NCBI RefSeq assembly: GCF_000374145.1
Contig: NZ_KB893663.1
Span: forward strand, 57,522 to 121,521
Origin: Neomegalonema perideroedes DSM 15528
GTDB lineage: Bacteria; Pseudomonadota; Alphaproteobacteria; Rhodobacterales; Rhodobacteraceae
Direction of reading: 5' to 3'
Length of the DNA stretch: 64,000 bases
Below, one piece after another: positions 16,986-28,996 of this stretch. The notes under the pieces were generated by a model, which did not search any database, had not been told where the DNA came from, and was given only the letters and a program-made list of their open reading frames with translations. Positions within the stretch are counted from its first letter, which is position 1. Each line of letters opens with the position of its first letter. A program made the translations under genes and the position numbers.

Positions 16986-17912
16986 ATGCCCAACGCTCAG
17001 GTGAACGCGCCGCCGCGCTGCTTTCAGGATCTCATCCTCACGCTGTCGCGCTATTGGGCGAGCCGCGGATGCGCCATCCTCCAGCCCTACGACATGGAGG
17101 TCGGGGCGGGCACCTTCCATCCGGCGACCACCTTGCGCTCGCTGGGCGCGAAGCCTTGGGCGGCGGCCTACGTCCAGCCCTCGCGGCGGCCCAAGGACGG
17201 CCGTTACGGCGAGAACCCCAACCGTCTCCAGCATTATTATCAATATCAGGTCATTCTGAAGCCGAGCCCGCCCGATCTTCAGGAGCGCTATCTCGGCTCG
17301 CTGCGGGCCATCGGGCTGGACCCCTCGGAGCATGACGTGCGCTTCGTCGAAGACGATTGGGAGAGCCCGACGCTCGGCGCCTGGGGCCTCGGCTGGGAGG
17401 TCTGGTGCGACGGCATGGAGGTCTCGCAATACACCTATTTTCAACAGGTGGGAGGCCATGACTGTCGGCCCGTCTCGGGAGAGCTGACTTATGGTCTGGA
17501 GCGTCTCGCCATGTATGTCTTCGGCGTCGAGAACGTTTACGACCTGCCTTTCAACTCGCCCGATTCGCCCGTTCCGCTGAAATACGGCGACGTCTTCCTG
17601 CAGACCGAGCGCGAATATTCCCGCTGGAACTTCGAAGTCGCCGACACCGAGATGCTGTTTCAGCATTTCCTCGACGCCGAAGCCGAATGCGGCCGCATCC
17701 TCGCCGCCTCGCTGGAAGAGGGCTCCATCGTCATGGCGCATCCGGCCTACGACCAATGCATCAAGGCCAGCCATGTGTTCAATCTGCTCGACGCGCGCGG
17801 CGTGATCTCGGTCACGGAGCGCCAAGCCTATATCGCGCGGGTGCGCGCGCTGGCCAAAGCCTGCGCCGACGCCTATCTGCGCACGCCCCAAGGCGCGGAC
17901 GAAGCCGTCTGA
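16986..17912 (+). CDS. glyQ: Glycine-tRNA ligase alpha subunit
   Basis: Catalytic subunit of the bacterial alpha2-beta2 glycyl-tRNA synthetase. Family sequence is obvious: [20 protein letters not shown] at the N-terminus, then [35 protein letters not shown] and [17 protein letters not shown] at 16986 follows GGAGAG by 9 nt; an in-frame TTG 15 nt upstream would place the start inside the ribosome site. The 308-residue length is normal. glyS follows 40 nt downstream, forming a two-gene operon closed by a terminator. Confidence 0.97.
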   Translation: MPNAQVNAPPRCFQDLILTLSRYWASRGCAILQPYDMEVGAGTFHPATTLRSLGAKPWAAAYVQPSRRPKDGRYGENPNRLQHYYQYQVILKPSPPDLQERYLGSLRAIGLDPSEHDVRFVEDDWESPTLGAWGLGWEVWCDGMEVSQYTYFQQVGGHDCRPVSGELTYGLERLAMYVFGVENVYDLPFNSPDSPVPLKYGDVFLQTEREYSRWNFEVADTEMLFQHFLDAEAECGRILAASLEEGSIVMAHPAYDQCIKASHVFNLLDARGVISVTERQAYIARVRALAKACADAYLRTPQGADEAV

Positions 17913-17952
17913 CCGCCCTTCCCCTTAGGCCGGCTTCCCGAGGACGCCCCCC

Positions 17953-20193
17953 ATGCCCGACCTTCTGCTCGAACTGCTCTCCGAAGAGATCCCGGCCCGC
18001 ATGCAAAAGCGCGCCCGGGAGGATCTGCATCGCCTGATGGAGGCCGAGTTGAAGGCCGCCGGCCTTGAATGGCGCGTGGCGCGGGCTTTCTCCACGCCGC
18101 GGCGTCTGGCGCTGGCGGCCTTCGGCCTGCCCGCCGAAACCGCCGCCCAGACCGAAGAACGCAAAGGCCCCCGCGTCGACGCGCCCGAAGCCGCCATCGA
18201 GGGCTTCCTGCGCAGCACCGGCCTGACGCTCGACGAATTGGAGGTCCGCCCCGACGACCGCGGCGCCGTCTATTTCGCGGTGAAGCGCAAGCCGGGCCGC
18301 GCGACCGCCGAGGCGCTTCAGGAGATCGTCCCGCGGGTGATCCAGAGCTTCCCTTGGCCGAAATCCATGCGCTGGGGCTCGGGAACGCTGCGCTGGGTGC
18401 GGCCTTTGCGCTCGATCATCTGCCTCTTCGGCGAGAAGGGCGCGGCGCAGGTCGTGCCGGTGGAGGTCGAGAACGTCCCCTATGGGCGGACGACCTACGG
18501 CCATCGCGTCCACGCCCCCGGCCCCATCGAGGTCTCCGGCCCCGAAGATTACGTCGAGAAGCTCGCCCGGGCCTTCGTGGTGCTCGATCAGGACGCGCGG
18601 CGCAAATATCTGACCGACCAGATCGCCGCCAAGCTCGCGAGCTCCGGGCTGGAGATGCTCCCCGACGAGGCGCTGACCGAGGAGGTCACGGGCCTCGTGG
18701 AATGGCCCAATCCGCTGATCGGCCGCGTCGATCCCGAATTTCAGGAGCTGCCCCCCGAGGTGCTCCAGACCTCCATGCGCGAGCATCAGAAATATTTCTC
18801 GCTGCGCAAGCCGGGCGAGGAGAAGATTTCGGGCTTCGTGGCGGCGGCCAATCTGCGTCCGCAGGACGGCGGCGCCAAGATGCTCGCGGGCTATGAGCGC
18901 GTGCTGCGCGCCCGGCTCTCGGACGCCCGCTTCTTCTGGGAGAACGACCTCGCCACGCCGCTCGACTCGCGTCTGGACCGGCTGAACCACATCGTCTTCC
19001 ACGCCCGTCTCGGGGCGCAGGGCGACCGGGTGGCGCGTCTGCGGGCTCTGGCGGGCGAATTGGGCGAGGCCTTCGGCGCCGATCCCGAGATCGTCGACCG
19101 CGCCGCGCTGTTGGCCAAGGCCGACCTCGTCAGCGACATGGTCGGCGAATTCCCCGAGCTGCAGGGCCGCATGGGCCGCCGCTACGCCGAAGCCGCCGGA
19201 GAGGATCCTCAGGTCGCCGAGGCCATCGAGGAGCATTATCGCCCCGTCGGCGCTCAGGACCGCACGCCCGCCAGCGCCGCCGCCGCCGCCGTGGCCGTGG
19301 CGGATCGTCTGGATCTGCTCGTCTGCTTCTGGACCATCGACGAGAAGCCGACCGGCTCGAAGGATCCCTTCGGCCTGCGGCGGGCGGCGGTGGGCATCCT
19401 GCGCATCATGATGGAGAACGCCCGCCGCGCCGATCTGGAGGAGCTGGCCGAGCGCCATTACTTCCTCGCCGAGCGCGCGCGTCAGCATGTCGAGCAGAGC
19501 GAGCGCGGCGCCGAGGGCGCCGTGCGGCGCAATCTCTCGGTGCGGGTGCTGGATCGGCTCTATGAGGGCGACGAAGCCGCCGCCATGACCGCCGCCGACC
19601 TCGACCGCGATAAATCGCTGGGCGTGCTCGCGCGGGGCTGGAAGGAGAAGTCGCTCGCGCTGTCTCACGACCTCATGGGCTTCTTCACCGACCGCCTCAC
19701 CGCGCTGATGCGCGACGAGATGGGCTTTCGCCACGACGTGGTTTCGGCGGTGCTGAATCAAGGCTCGGCGCGGGATCCGGCTCTGGCGATGATTCAGGCC
19801 CGCATGCTGACCGAATTCCTCCTGCAGTCGGAATCGCAGAATCTGCTGGCGGCCTATAAGCGGGCGGCGAACATCCTGCGCGCCGAAGAGCGCAAGGAGA
19901 GCGTCGATTTCTCGCGCCATCCGGATCCGGCGCTTTATCAGCACCCCGCCGAAAAGGCGCTGCACGAAGCCGCCAACATCGTCGAGGCCCAAACGCAGCT
20001 GGCGCTCAAAGGCGAGGATTTCCAAGGCGCGCTCATGGCCATGACCCGCCTGCGCGAGCCGCTGGACGACTTCTTCCGCGACGTGACGGTGAATTCCGAC
20101 GACCCGGCGCTGCGGCGCAACCGTCTGCGGCTGCTGAGCCGTCTGCGGGCGCTCATGCTGGAGGCCGCCGACTTCGACGCTCTGGAGGGCTGA
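17953..20193 (+). CDS. glyS: Glycine-tRNA ligase beta subunit
   Basis: The beta subunit binds tRNA-Gly and supports the alpha subunit. The N-terminus MPDLLLELLSEEIPARM is diagnostic; also present are FSTPRRLAL, the HD-like region LLAKADLVSDMVGEFPELQG, and DPFGLRRAAVGILRI. The C-terminal anticodon-binding domain contains DFSRHPDPALYQHPAEKAL. At 746 residues it is somewhat longer than the enterobacterial protein, as usual in alphaproteobacteria. The start has GAGGA upstream. It ends just before a strong hairpin terminator. Confidence 0.97.
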   Translation: MPDLLLELLSEEIPARMQKRAREDLHRLMEAELKAAGLEWRVARAFSTPRRLALAAFGLPAETAAQTEERKGPRVDAPEAAIEGFLRSTGLTLDELEVRPDDRGAVYFAVKRKPGRATAEALQEIVPRVIQSFPWPKSMRWGSGTLRWVRPLRSIICLFGEKGAAQVVPVEVENVPYGRTTYGHRVHAPGPIEVSGPEDYVEKLARAFVVLDQDARRKYLTDQIAAKLASSGLEMLPDEALTEEVTGLVEWPNPLIGRVDPEFQELPPEVLQTSMREHQKYFSLRKPGEEKISGFVAAANLRPQDGGAKMLAGYERVLRARLSDARFFWENDLATPLDSRLDRLNHIVFHARLGAQGDRVARLRALAGELGEAFGADPEIVDRAALLAKADLVSDMVGEFPELQGRMGRRYAEAAGEDPQVAEAIEEHYRPVGAQDRTPASAAAAAVAVADRLDLLVCFWTIDEKPTGSKDPFGLRRAAVGILRIMMENARRADLEELAERHYFLAERARQHVEQSERGAEGAVRRNLSVRVLDRLYEGDEAAAMTAADLDRDKSLGVLARGWKEKSLALSHDLMGFFTDRLTALMRDEMGFRHDVVSAVLNQGSARDPALAMIQARMLTEFLLQSESQNLLAAYKRAANILRAEERKESVDFSRHPDPALYQHPAEKALHEAANIVEAQTQLALKGEDFQGALMAMTRLREPLDDFFRDVTVNSDDPALRRNRLRLLSRLRALMLEAADFDALEG

Positions 20194-20221
20194 AACTCCC
20201 TTCAGACGCGCCGCAAAGGTC

Positions 20222-20250
20222 AAGGGGAGGGCGCGAGCCCTCCCCTTTTT
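20222..20250 (+). terminator. Rho-independent terminator of glyQS
   Basis: An 11-bp perfect stem (AAGGGGAGGGC with GCCCTCCCCTT), a GCGA loop, and five Ts in total, two of them in the stem end. It lies 28 nt after the glyS stop. Confidence 0.9.
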
Positions 20251-20283
20251 CATGTTCAGCGCCGCGCAAGGCGGCTCGGCCTC

Positions 20284-21381
20284 TCAGGCGAAGCGGAAAT
20301 GCATGACGTCGCCGTCCTGCACCACGTATTCCTTGCCTTCGAGCCGCATCTTTCCGGCCTCCTTCGCGCCCGCCTCGCCCTTGCTGGCGATGAAGTCGGC
20401 GTAGGCGATGGTTTCGGCCCGGATGAAGCCTTTTTCGAAATCCGTATGGATCACGCCGGCCGCCGCAGGCGCCTTCCAGCCCTTATGGATGGTCCAGGCG
20501 CGGGTCTCTTTCGGCCCGACGGTGAAATAGGTCGCCAGCCCGAGCAGCTCGTAGCCCGCGCGGATCAGACGGTCGAGGCCCGGCTCCTCCAGCTTCATCT
20601 CGTCGAGGAACATGGCGCGCTCCTCGTCCTCGAGCTGGGAGATCTCCGCCTCGATGGCCGCCGAGATCACCACGCAGGCCGCGCCTTCGGCTTTCGCCCG
20701 CTCGAAGACCTTGGCGGAATGGGCGTTGCCGTCCTTCGCGTTGGCCTCCTCGACGTTGCAGACGTAGACCACCGGCTTGGAGGTCAGCAATTGCAGCATC
20801 TCGAAGGCTTTGCGCTCCTCATTGGAGATTTCGAGCTTGCGGGCGGGCTTGCCGTCGGCGAGCAGCACGCGCACGCGCTCCAGCAGATCGGCCGCGAGCG
20901 CGGCTTCCTTATCGCCGCCCGCCTTGGCCTTTTTCTGGAGCGGCGCGAGGCGCTTCTCGACGCTCTCCAGATCGGCGAGCATCAGCTCCGTCTCGATGAT
21001 CTCGATGTCGGCGATGGGATCGACGCGGCCCTCGACATGGGTGACGTCGCCGTCCTCGAAGCAGCGGACCACATGGGCCACGGCGTCCACTTCGCGGATG
21101 TTGGCGAGGAACTGATTCCCGAGGCCCTCGCCCTTGGAGGCGCCCTTCACCAGACCCGCGATGTCCACGAAGCCGAGCCGCGCGGGCAGAATCTGCTGAG
21201 ACCCCGCGATCTCCGCCAGAGGCGCGAGCCGGGCGTCCGGCACCGAAACCTCGCCGACGTTGGGCTCGATGGTGCAGAAGGGGTAATTCGCCGCCTGAGC
21301 CGCGGCGGTGCGGGTCAAGGCGTTGAACAGCGTGGACTTGCCCACGTTGGGCAGGCCCACGATGCCGGTCTGAAAGCCCAT
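20284..21381 (-). CDS. ychF: Redox-regulated ribosome-associated ATPase YchF
   Basis: Universal Obg-family P-loop protein that prefers ATP to GTP and binds ribosomes. It begins [20 protein letters not shown] with Walker [10 protein letters not shown]3 [10 protein letters not shown] and the NVEEAN motif typical of YchF in place of NKxD are present. The TGS domain closes the protein ([20 protein letters not shown] ... [13 protein letters not shown]). At 365 residues it has family length. The upstream in-frame start would add 18 residues with no similarity; the chosen ATG has AGAGGAG 7 nt before it. It is monocistronic. Confidence 0.97.
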   Translation of the reverse strand: MGFQTGIVGLPNVGKSTLFNALTRTAAAQAANYPFCTIEPNVGEVSVPDARLAPLAEIAGSQQILPARLGFVDIAGLVKGASKGEGLGNQFLANIREVDAVAHVVRCFEDGDVTHVEGRVDPIADIEIIETELMLADLESVEKRLAPLQKKAKAGGDKEAALAADLLERVRVLLADGKPARKLEISNEERKAFEMLQLLTSKPVVYVCNVEEANAKDGNAHSAKVFERAKAEGAACVVISAAIEAEISQLEDEERAMFLDEMKLEEPGLDRLIRAGYELLGLATYFTVGPKETRAWTIHKGWKAPAAAGVIHTDFEKGFIRAETIAYADFIASKGEAGAKEAGKMRLEGKEYVVQDGDVMHFRFA

Positions 21382-21468
21382 GGGCGGCTCCTCTGACTTG
21401 GGAAAAGTTCTGGAAAGGCGGGGGTTCTCTCGCAAGGGGCGGCGCGAAAGTCAATGAGTCGGGGCCAT

Positions 21469-22395
21469 CTAATGCGTGCGGCCGCTGGAATCGACGGCGC
21501 CGGCGCGGGCGCGGGCGTTGAGCGCCCCCGCGCTCGCCGCCGCCGCCACGATCACCGCCGCGCCGAGCAGCTTCATCCAGCCGGGGACCTGCCCGAAGAC
21601 GAAGACGTCGAAGCCCAGAGCCCAGATCATCGCCACATATTCGAAGGCCGCCAGAGCCGAGACCGGCGCCCGCGCCAAAGCCTCGGTCATGGAGATCTGC
21701 GCCATGCCGCCGAGGATTCCCGCCGCCATCAGCCACCAGAGCGTCGGGCCGTCGAAGCTCGGCCAGTCGCCCCGCAGAGCGGTCGCGGCGCCCGCCAGAG
21801 CGCAAAAGGCCGAGAAGTAAAAGGCGATGGTCGAGGGGCTTTCGGTGCGGGTCAGATCGCGCACCTGAATCATGGCCATCACCGTGAAGCCCGCCCCCGC
21901 CAGACCCGCCAGCACCCCGATCAGCACGCCCTGCGGCGTCTCGACGGGCGAGAATCCCGTCTCCGGCGCGGGCGAAAGCAGCATCAGCGCCACGCCGCCG
22001 AAGCCCAAGGCCGTCAGCGCCACCACCGAGCTGCGCGGCTTCTCGCCGAGCAGGACCATCGCCGCCGGAACCGACATCAAAGGCGCGAGGAAGCTCAGGG
22101 CCGTGGCGAGGGTCAAAGGCAGATGCGCCAGAGCCGTGAAGCCGAGAAACATCGAAAAACAGCCGAAGCCGCTGCGCAGGGCGTGTCCGGCGGGGTTCCT
22201 CGTCTTGAGCGCCCGCGGCAGGCTCCGGCGCCAGGCCATGTAGAGCAGAATCGGCGGAATCGCCATGAAGCTGCGCCAGAACACCGTCTGGCCGACCGCC
22301 GCCCCGTCCAGAGCCGCCTTGCGGACGCACAGCCCCATCAGAGCGAACAAGACCGTCGCCAAAAGGCGCAGCCAGACGGCGCGGGCGTAATTCAT
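21469..22395 (-). CDS. EamA/DMT-family transporter
   Basis: A ten-helix membrane protein of the drug/metabolite transporter superfamily with two EamA repeats (about 8-140 and 160-290). The second half has the typical GGMAQISMTEAL and ALAAFEYVAMIWALGFDVFVFG stretches. Members export amino acids, purines or other metabolites; the substrate cannot be told here. The 308-residue length is normal. The start lacks a strong ribosome site. A short variable tail (ARARAGAVDSSGRTH) ends the protein. Confidence 0.88.
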   Translation of the reverse strand: MNYARAVWLRLLATVLFALMGLCVRKAALDGAAVGQTVFWRSFMAIPPILLYMAWRRSLPRALKTRNPAGHALRSGFGCFSMFLGFTALAHLPLTLATALSFLAPLMSVPAAMVLLGEKPRSSVVALTALGFGGVALMLLSPAPETGFSPVETPQGVLIGVLAGLAGAGFTVMAMIQVRDLTRTESPSTIAFYFSAFCALAGAATALRGDWPSFDGPTLWWLMAAGILGGMAQISMTEALARAPVSALAAFEYVAMIWALGFDVFVFGQVPGWMKLLGAAVIVAAAASAGALNARARAGAVDSSGRTH

Positions 22396-22488
22396 GACCT
22401 GAGGAATCCGGAAAATGAAGAGGGGCGCGAAGCCGCGAAACGGACGGCGCGCCCCCTCATGGACCGGAAAGCCGGAGCGGGAAAGAGG

Positions 22489-23358
22489 TCAGTCGCGGAA
22501 GACCACGGTCTTGCGTCCGTTGAGCAACACGCGGCGCTCCAGATGCAGCTTCACCGCCCGCGCCAGAACGCGCGATTCGATGTCGCGCCCGGTGGCCACG
22601 AGATCCTCGGGGCTCTGGGCGTGGCCGACGCGCTCGGTCTCCTGCTCGATGATGGGGCCTTCGTCGAGTTCGGCGGTGACGTAATGGGCCGTGGCGCCGA
22701 TCAGCTTCACGCCGCGCTCATGGGCCTGATGATAGGGCTTGGCGCCTTTGAAGCTCGGCAGGAAGCTGTGATGAATGTTGATGGCCTTGCCGAAATGCCG
22801 CGCCGAAAACTCGTTGGACATCACCTGCATATAGCGCGCCAGCACGATGAGGTCGGGATTCTCGGCCTCGATCAGGCCCTCGATCAGACCTTCCTGACGC
22901 GCCTTGGTGGCCTTGTTCACCGGCCAGTGATGGAAGGGCAGGCCCGCCCGCACGGCGATGATCGCCGCCTCGTCATGATTGGAGACGATGCCCGCCACCT
23001 CGGCTTTCAGCCAGCCCACCCGGATCTGATAGAGCAGATGCTCGAGGCAATGGTCGAATTTCGAGACGAGGATGAGAATCCGCGGCGGCCGCGCCAGATC
23101 CGCCACCTGAAGATCCATGCCGAATTCCTCGGCGGCGGGCGCGAGCCGCGCCAGAATCGCGTCGCGGTCCACGCCCCCCGGCGCGATGAAGGCGATGCGC
23201 ATGAAGAAGCGGTTCGGCCCCCGGTCCCAGAATTGCGCGCTCTCGGCGATGTTGCCGCCGAAAGCCGCGATCTCGCCCGCCACGCGCGCCACGATGCCGG
23301 GGCGGTCGGCGCAGGAGAGGGTCAGGATATGCGTGGGCTCCGAAGAGGTCTCAGACAT
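22489..23358 (-). CDS. purU: Formyltetrahydrofolate deformylase
   Basis: Hydrolyses 10-formyl-tetrahydrofolate to formate and tetrahydrofolate, balancing one-carbon pools. The N-terminal ACT domain opens HILTLSCADRPGIVARVAGE. The catalytic formyltransferase-like domain has ILVSKFDHCLEHLLYQ, the YMQVMSNEF region, and the motif INIHHSFLPSFKGAKPYHQA with catalytic His, then ATAHYVTAELDEGPII with Asp. At 289 residues it has family length. It stands alone on the minus strand between EamA and creA. Confidence 0.96.
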   Translation of the reverse strand: MSETSSEPTHILTLSCADRPGIVARVAGEIAAFGGNIAESAQFWDRGPNRFFMRIAFIAPGGVDRDAILARLAPAAEEFGMDLQVADLARPPRILILVSKFDHCLEHLLYQIRVGWLKAEVAGIVSNHDEAAIIAVRAGLPFHHWPVNKATKARQEGLIEGLIEAENPDLIVLARYMQVMSNEFSARHFGKAINIHHSFLPSFKGAKPYHQAHERGVKLIGATAHYVTAELDEGPIIEQETERVGHAQSPEDLVATGRDIESRVLARAVKLHLERRVLLNGRKTVVFRD

Positions 23359-23592
23359 GATGGATCAGGCTTTCCCGGCGCGATTCAAGAGCGTCTCCCG
23401 ATCCTCCCGGATCGGTCGGACGCTCCAACTTCTTTATGGTCGCGTCTTCGCGACGCGAAGCCGAAGCGGCTTCGCTGGAAAACGCTCAGGGCTCCGCGCG
23501 GGTTTACCACCTGTATCTTGTCGAAACATCTCTGAAATGCGCGCGCGCCGCTCCGGATCCCGGTTTTTCCCAGCCGCGCAGGGAGTTCGGCC

Positions 23593-24114
23593 TCAATCGC
23601 GATATTCCGGCGGCTCGGGCTCCAGCCCTTCGGCGCCCCAAGGCTGGACGGCCACCGCCGAAATCGCGTTCTTCGGCGAGCCCTCGATCACCTTGTCCGA
23701 ATAGACCAGATAGACCAGAGTCTTGCGCTTGGGATCATAGAAGCGCACCACCTGAATCGTCTTGAAGAGGATGGAGCTGCGCGCCTGAAACACCTCCTCG
23801 CCCGCGTTCAGCCGCTCCTTATAGCTGATCGGCCCCACCTGACGGCAGGCCACCGAGGCGTCCGAGGTGTCTTCGGCCAGTCCGAGCGAGCCTTTGATCC
23901 CGCCCGTCCGCGCGCGGGAGAGGAAGCAGGCCACCCCCTCCACCTTGGGATCGTCGAAAGCCTCGACCACGATGCGGTGATTGGCCCCGAGCAGCTTGAA
24001 AACCGTGGTCACCTCGCCGATCTCCTCGGCGGAGGCGGGCGCGGCGAAAAACCCGAGGCTCAGGCCCAAAGCCCCGAGCAGGGCGGCGGAGCGGCGGCGC
24101 AGGCAAGACGTCAT
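23593..24114 (-). CDS. creA: CreA family protein
   Basis: A 173-residue exported protein of the CreA family, widespread but of unknown function. A signal peptide ends at APASAEE (about residue 29). The mature part has the family pattern [52 protein letters not shown], and the C-terminal region [20 protein letters not shown]. Two mature cysteines are conserved. The start has GAGAGG 9 nt upstream. Naming rests on family likeness; no operon partner is evident. Confidence 0.9.
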   Translation of the reverse strand: MTSCLRRRSAALLGALGLSLGFFAAPASAEEIGEVTTVFKLLGANHRIVVEAFDDPKVEGVACFLSRARTGGIKGSLGLAEDTSDASVACRQVGPISYKERLNAGEEVFQARSSILFKTIQVVRFYDPKRKTLVYLVYSDKVIEGSPKNAISAVAVQPWGAEGLEPEPPEYRD

Positions 24115-24336
24115 CGGCGAAGCCTCTCAAAGGATCAGGTCGCCTCAGAGATAGGAAGCTTTGCGCGCAGGCGAAAGGCCTTTTCCTGAAACCGAAAAGC
24201 GCGCCTCCTGCGCAAGCGCGCCTTGACGCGGCCGAGATCGGACGCGAGAACCGCTGACGGCCCCTCAGGCCGCCATCCCCCGAGGAGCCGCAGGCCGCCC
24301 CTCAGGCCGCCGCCTTCCCGAAGAAAAGGACTCCCC

Positions 24337-24924
24337 ATGGCCGAAGACGAAAAGAAATCCGAAGAGCCCGCCGCGAAAGCCGCCGCCGAGCTTTTATTCA
24401 AAAGCCGCAACGTGCTGATCACCGGCCAGATCGACGACAAGCTCGCGCGCGGGGTCGTGGCTCAGCTTCTGGCGCTCTCCGAGGACAACGACAAGCCGAT
24501 CAACCTCTTCGTCAGCTCGCCGGGCGGGCATGTCGAATCCGGCGACATGATCCATGACGTGATCAAGTTCATCAAACCCGAAGTCCGGACCATCGGCTCG
24601 GGCTGGGTGGCGAGCGCGGGCGCGCTGATCTTCGTCGCCGCCGAGAAGAAGAACCGCTTCTGCCTGCCCAACACCCGCTTCCTGCTCCATCAACCGAGCG
24701 GCGGCGTGGGCGGCCAAGTTTCGGACATCTATATTCAGGCGCAGCAGATGCTCTACATGCAGGAGCGTCTGGAGAAGGTCTTCGCCGAGGCCACCGGCCA
24801 GAGCGTCGAGCGCATCCGCAAGGACACGCAGCGCGATTTCTGGCTGACCACGCAAGAGGCTCTGGATTACGGCCTCGTCGGCTCGGTGATCCGCAGCTCC
24901 GACGAGCTGCCCAAGAAAGGCTGA
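24337..24924 (+). CDS. ClpP-family serine peptidase
   Basis: A 195-residue ClpP-type peptidase. The catalytic triad is intact: Ser in GSGWVASAGALIF, His in RFLLHQPSGG and Asp in TQRDFW, aligned to Ser97, His122 and Asp171 of the E. coli enzyme. The N-terminal axial segment is replaced by a charged Lys/Glu/Ala stretch (about residues 1-22). No clpX or tig gene is adjacent, so this is probably an additional ClpP paralogue rather than the main clpP-clpX locus. ATG at 24337 has AAGGA upstream; the longer frame has no similarity. A UUCG-loop terminator follows. Confidence 0.9.
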   Translation: MAEDEKKSEEPAAKAAAELLFKSRNVLITGQIDDKLARGVVAQLLALSEDNDKPINLFVSSPGGHVESGDMIHDVIKFIKPEVRTIGSGWVASAGALIFVAAEKKNRFCLPNTRFLLHQPSGGVGGQVSDIYIQAQQMLYMQERLEKVFAEATGQSVERIRKDTQRDFWLTTQEALDYGLVGSVIRSSDELPKKG

Positions 24925-24952
24925 GGCTTCAGGCTTCGGGCCCGGGACAGGA

Positions 24953-24978
24953 GGGCGCGGCTTCGGCCGCGCCCTTTT
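24953..24978 (+). terminator. Terminator of the ClpP-type gene
   Basis: A 9-bp perfect stem (GGGCGCGGC with GCCGCGCCC) capped by a TTCG tetraloop and followed by four Ts. It lies 28 nt after the stop codon and just before the convergent ispH stop. Confidence 0.85.
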
Positions 24979-24983
24979 CGCGT

Positions 24984-25940
24984 TCAGATTCTCAGGATTC
25001 GGGGCGTCTTGAATTCGACGTCCTCGCGGGCGGTCTCGACCATCTCCACCTCGACCTCATAGCGGGCGCGGAAGGCGTCGATGACCTCGTTCACCAGCTC
25101 CTCCGGGGCGCTGGCCCCGGCGGTCACGCCTACGGCGCTCACGCCCTCCAGAGCGCGCCAGTCGATGTCCGAGGCGCGCGGCGCCAGTTGGGCGTAGGCG
25201 CAGCCCGCCCGGCGCCCCACCTCCACCAGACGCAGGGAGTTCGAGGAGTTCGGCGCGCCGATCACGATCAGCGCCTGAATCTTCGGCGCCACGGCCTTCA
25301 CCGCCGCCTGACGATTGGTCGTCGCGTAGCAGACGTCCTCGCGATGGGGGCCGGCGATCTCCGGGAAGCGGGCGCGCAGGGCGTCGATGGTGGCGGCGGC
25401 GTCGTCCACGGAAAGGGTCGTCTGAGTGGCGAAGGCCAGCTTCGCGCGGTCGGCGGGCTCGGGCAGAGCCGCCACGTCGGCGGGGCTGTCCACGAGCGTC
25501 ACGGCGCCGGGCGGAAGCTGCCCCATGGAGCCCACCACCTCGATATGGCCCGCATGGCCGATCAGATAGATGTGGCGGCCCTCGGCGTGATGGCGCGTCA
25601 TCTCGATATGCACTTTCGAGACCAGCGGACAGGTGGCGTCCACGGCGATCATCTCGCGGCGGGCGGCCTCGGCGGGCACGGATTTCGGCACGCCATGCGC
25701 CGAGAAGACCACCGGGCGGTCGTCGGGGCATTCCTCCAGCTCTTCGACGAAGATCGCGCCCTTGGCCCGCAGCCCGTCGACCACGAATTTATTATGGACG
25801 ATCTCATGGCGCACATAGACCGGAGCGCCCCATTTCTCGATGGCCATCTCGACGATGCGCACGGCGCGGTCCACGCCCGCGCAAAAGCCGCGCGGCGCGG
25901 CGAGGTAAAGCTTGAGGGCGGGCTTGGTCATGAGGTTCAT
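24984..25940 (-). CDS. ispH: 4-hydroxy-3-methylbut-2-enyl diphosphate reductase
   Basis: Last enzyme of the MEP isoprenoid pathway; an iron-sulfur protein giving IPP and DMAPP. The three cluster-binding cysteines are visible in [23 protein letters not shown] and [10 protein letters not shown]. Substrate-binding elements such as [35 protein letters not shown] and [13 protein letters not shown] are also present. The start MNLMTKPAL at 25940 has GGAGG 10 nt upstream; the frame stays open 21 codons further without similarity. The 318-residue length is normal. Confidence 0.97.
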   Translation of the reverse strand: MNLMTKPALKLYLAAPRGFCAGVDRAVRIVEMAIEKWGAPVYVRHEIVHNKFVVDGLRAKGAIFVEELEECPDDRPVVFSAHGVPKSVPAEAARREMIAVDATCPLVSKVHIEMTRHHAEGRHIYLIGHAGHIEVVGSMGQLPPGAVTLVDSPADVAALPEPADRAKLAFATQTTLSVDDAAATIDALRARFPEIAGPHREDVCYATTNRQAAVKAVAPKIQALIVIGAPNSSNSLRLVEVGRRAGCAYAQLAPRASDIDWRALEGVSAVGVTAGASAPEELVNEVIDAFRARYEVEVEMVETAREDVEFKTPRILRI

Positions 25941-26057
25941 GCGGGAACGGGCCTCCGGCTCAGGATCGCGCCTCCGCCTATCAGAAGCCGGGGCCGAGGC
26001 CAAGACAAGCCGGATTCTCGCTAAGGAAGCCTTGCCGCCGAGGGATGTGAAGGCGTC

Positions 26058-26282
26058 TCAATGGGACATCGCCCAATCCAGCAGGATGAGAGCGATCCCC
26101 GCGACCACGCAGAACCAGCCCAGACGCCGCAGCAGCCCCCGGACTCCGGCGTCCGCGAGGGCGCGCCATCCCCTCCCCGCCTCGGCGACGCCCTGAAGAT
26201 CCCGCCGGTCGATCTCCCGCCGGAGCAGCAGAAAGAGGATCGCCGCGCCCATCGCCGAGATCAGGCCGCCCAGAATCGTCAT
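26058..26282 (-). CDS. Small two-helix membrane protein, hypothetical
   Basis: No family recognised. The 74-residue protein has one hydrophobic helix at the N-terminus (MTILGGLISAMGAAILFLLL) and another at the C-terminus (GWFCVVAGIALILLDWA). A charged loop rich in Arg and Asp joins them. GGAGAG lies 9 nt upstream of the ATG, supporting translation. It sits alone between ispH and the divergent small gene at 26382. Confidence 0.6.
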   Translation of the reverse strand: MTILGGLISAMGAAILFLLLRREIDRRDLQGVAEAGRGWRALADAGVRGLLRRLGWFCVVAGIALILLDWAMSH

Positions 26283-26381
26283 CTTCGCCGCTCTCCGTCA
26301 GGCCATGGACGCCCAAAGCTTGCGGAGAAGCGCCGCCGGACGCAATCTGATTCCTTAAACTCGAATCAACGCGAGGAGCCC

Positions 26382-26639
26382 ATGGCCCTGACGAAAGACG
26401 ACTTCCGCCGAGAAAGAGACCGCAGGCTGGCCGAAGCGGCCGCGCGCCGCGCGCCCTATGTGGATCTGAACGCGGGCGAGCTTCATCGGGCTCTCGGCGA
26501 TTACCCCGGCCCGGATCATCAGATGTCCGTCTGTTGCGACGTCCTGCAGCAGGAGCAGCGCCTTGGCGATCTGGTCCTCTCGCCTTCGCTCAAGGGCAAG
26601 GGCGCCGCTCTGACCATCCGCTTCAAACTGCCGCGCTGA
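26382..26639 (+). CDS. Small conserved protein with an AGELHR...VCC motif, hypothetical
   Basis: An 85-residue protein. After a charged helix (LTKDDFRRERDRRLAEAA) comes the compact part YVDLNAGELHRALGDYPG, then MSVCCDVLQQEQRLGD and a C-terminal KGAALTIRFKLPR. From memory, this block resembles a short region seen as stand-alone proteins and at the ends of some HNH-endonuclease-associated proteins. That recollection needs a database search and I assign no function. GAGGAG lies 5 nt upstream of the ATG. No nuclease or methyltransferase gene is next to it. Confidence 0.65.
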   Translation: MALTKDDFRRERDRRLAEAAARRAPYVDLNAGELHRALGDYPGPDHQMSVCCDVLQQEQRLGDLVLSPSLKGKGAALTIRFKLPR

Positions 26640-26643
26640 ATCG

Positions 26644-26665
26644 AAAACGGCCCCTCGCGGGGCCG
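26644..26665 (-). terminator. Terminator of methylmalonyl-CoA mutase
   Basis: Read on the minus strand, a 7-bp stem (CGGCCCC with GGGGCCG) with a GCGA loop is followed by four Ts, 28 nt after the mutase stop codon. The hairpin may also stop transcription of the small plus-strand gene ending at 26639. Confidence 0.65.
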
Positions 26666-26693
26666 CTCCTTGTGTCTTCGCCTTCGGAAGGGC

Positions 26694-28859
<2,166 letters not shown>

Positions 28860-28996
28860 GGCGCGGCGCTCTCCATCGAACGAAGATTACGGATGCAAAA
28901 ATGTTGCGTCGCACGATAGCTTGACGAAAGGAACGAAGGCAAGCGCCGCCGAACCCCTGAGGCGCCAAACCTGCAAGACCAGACCCGCAAGATCAT

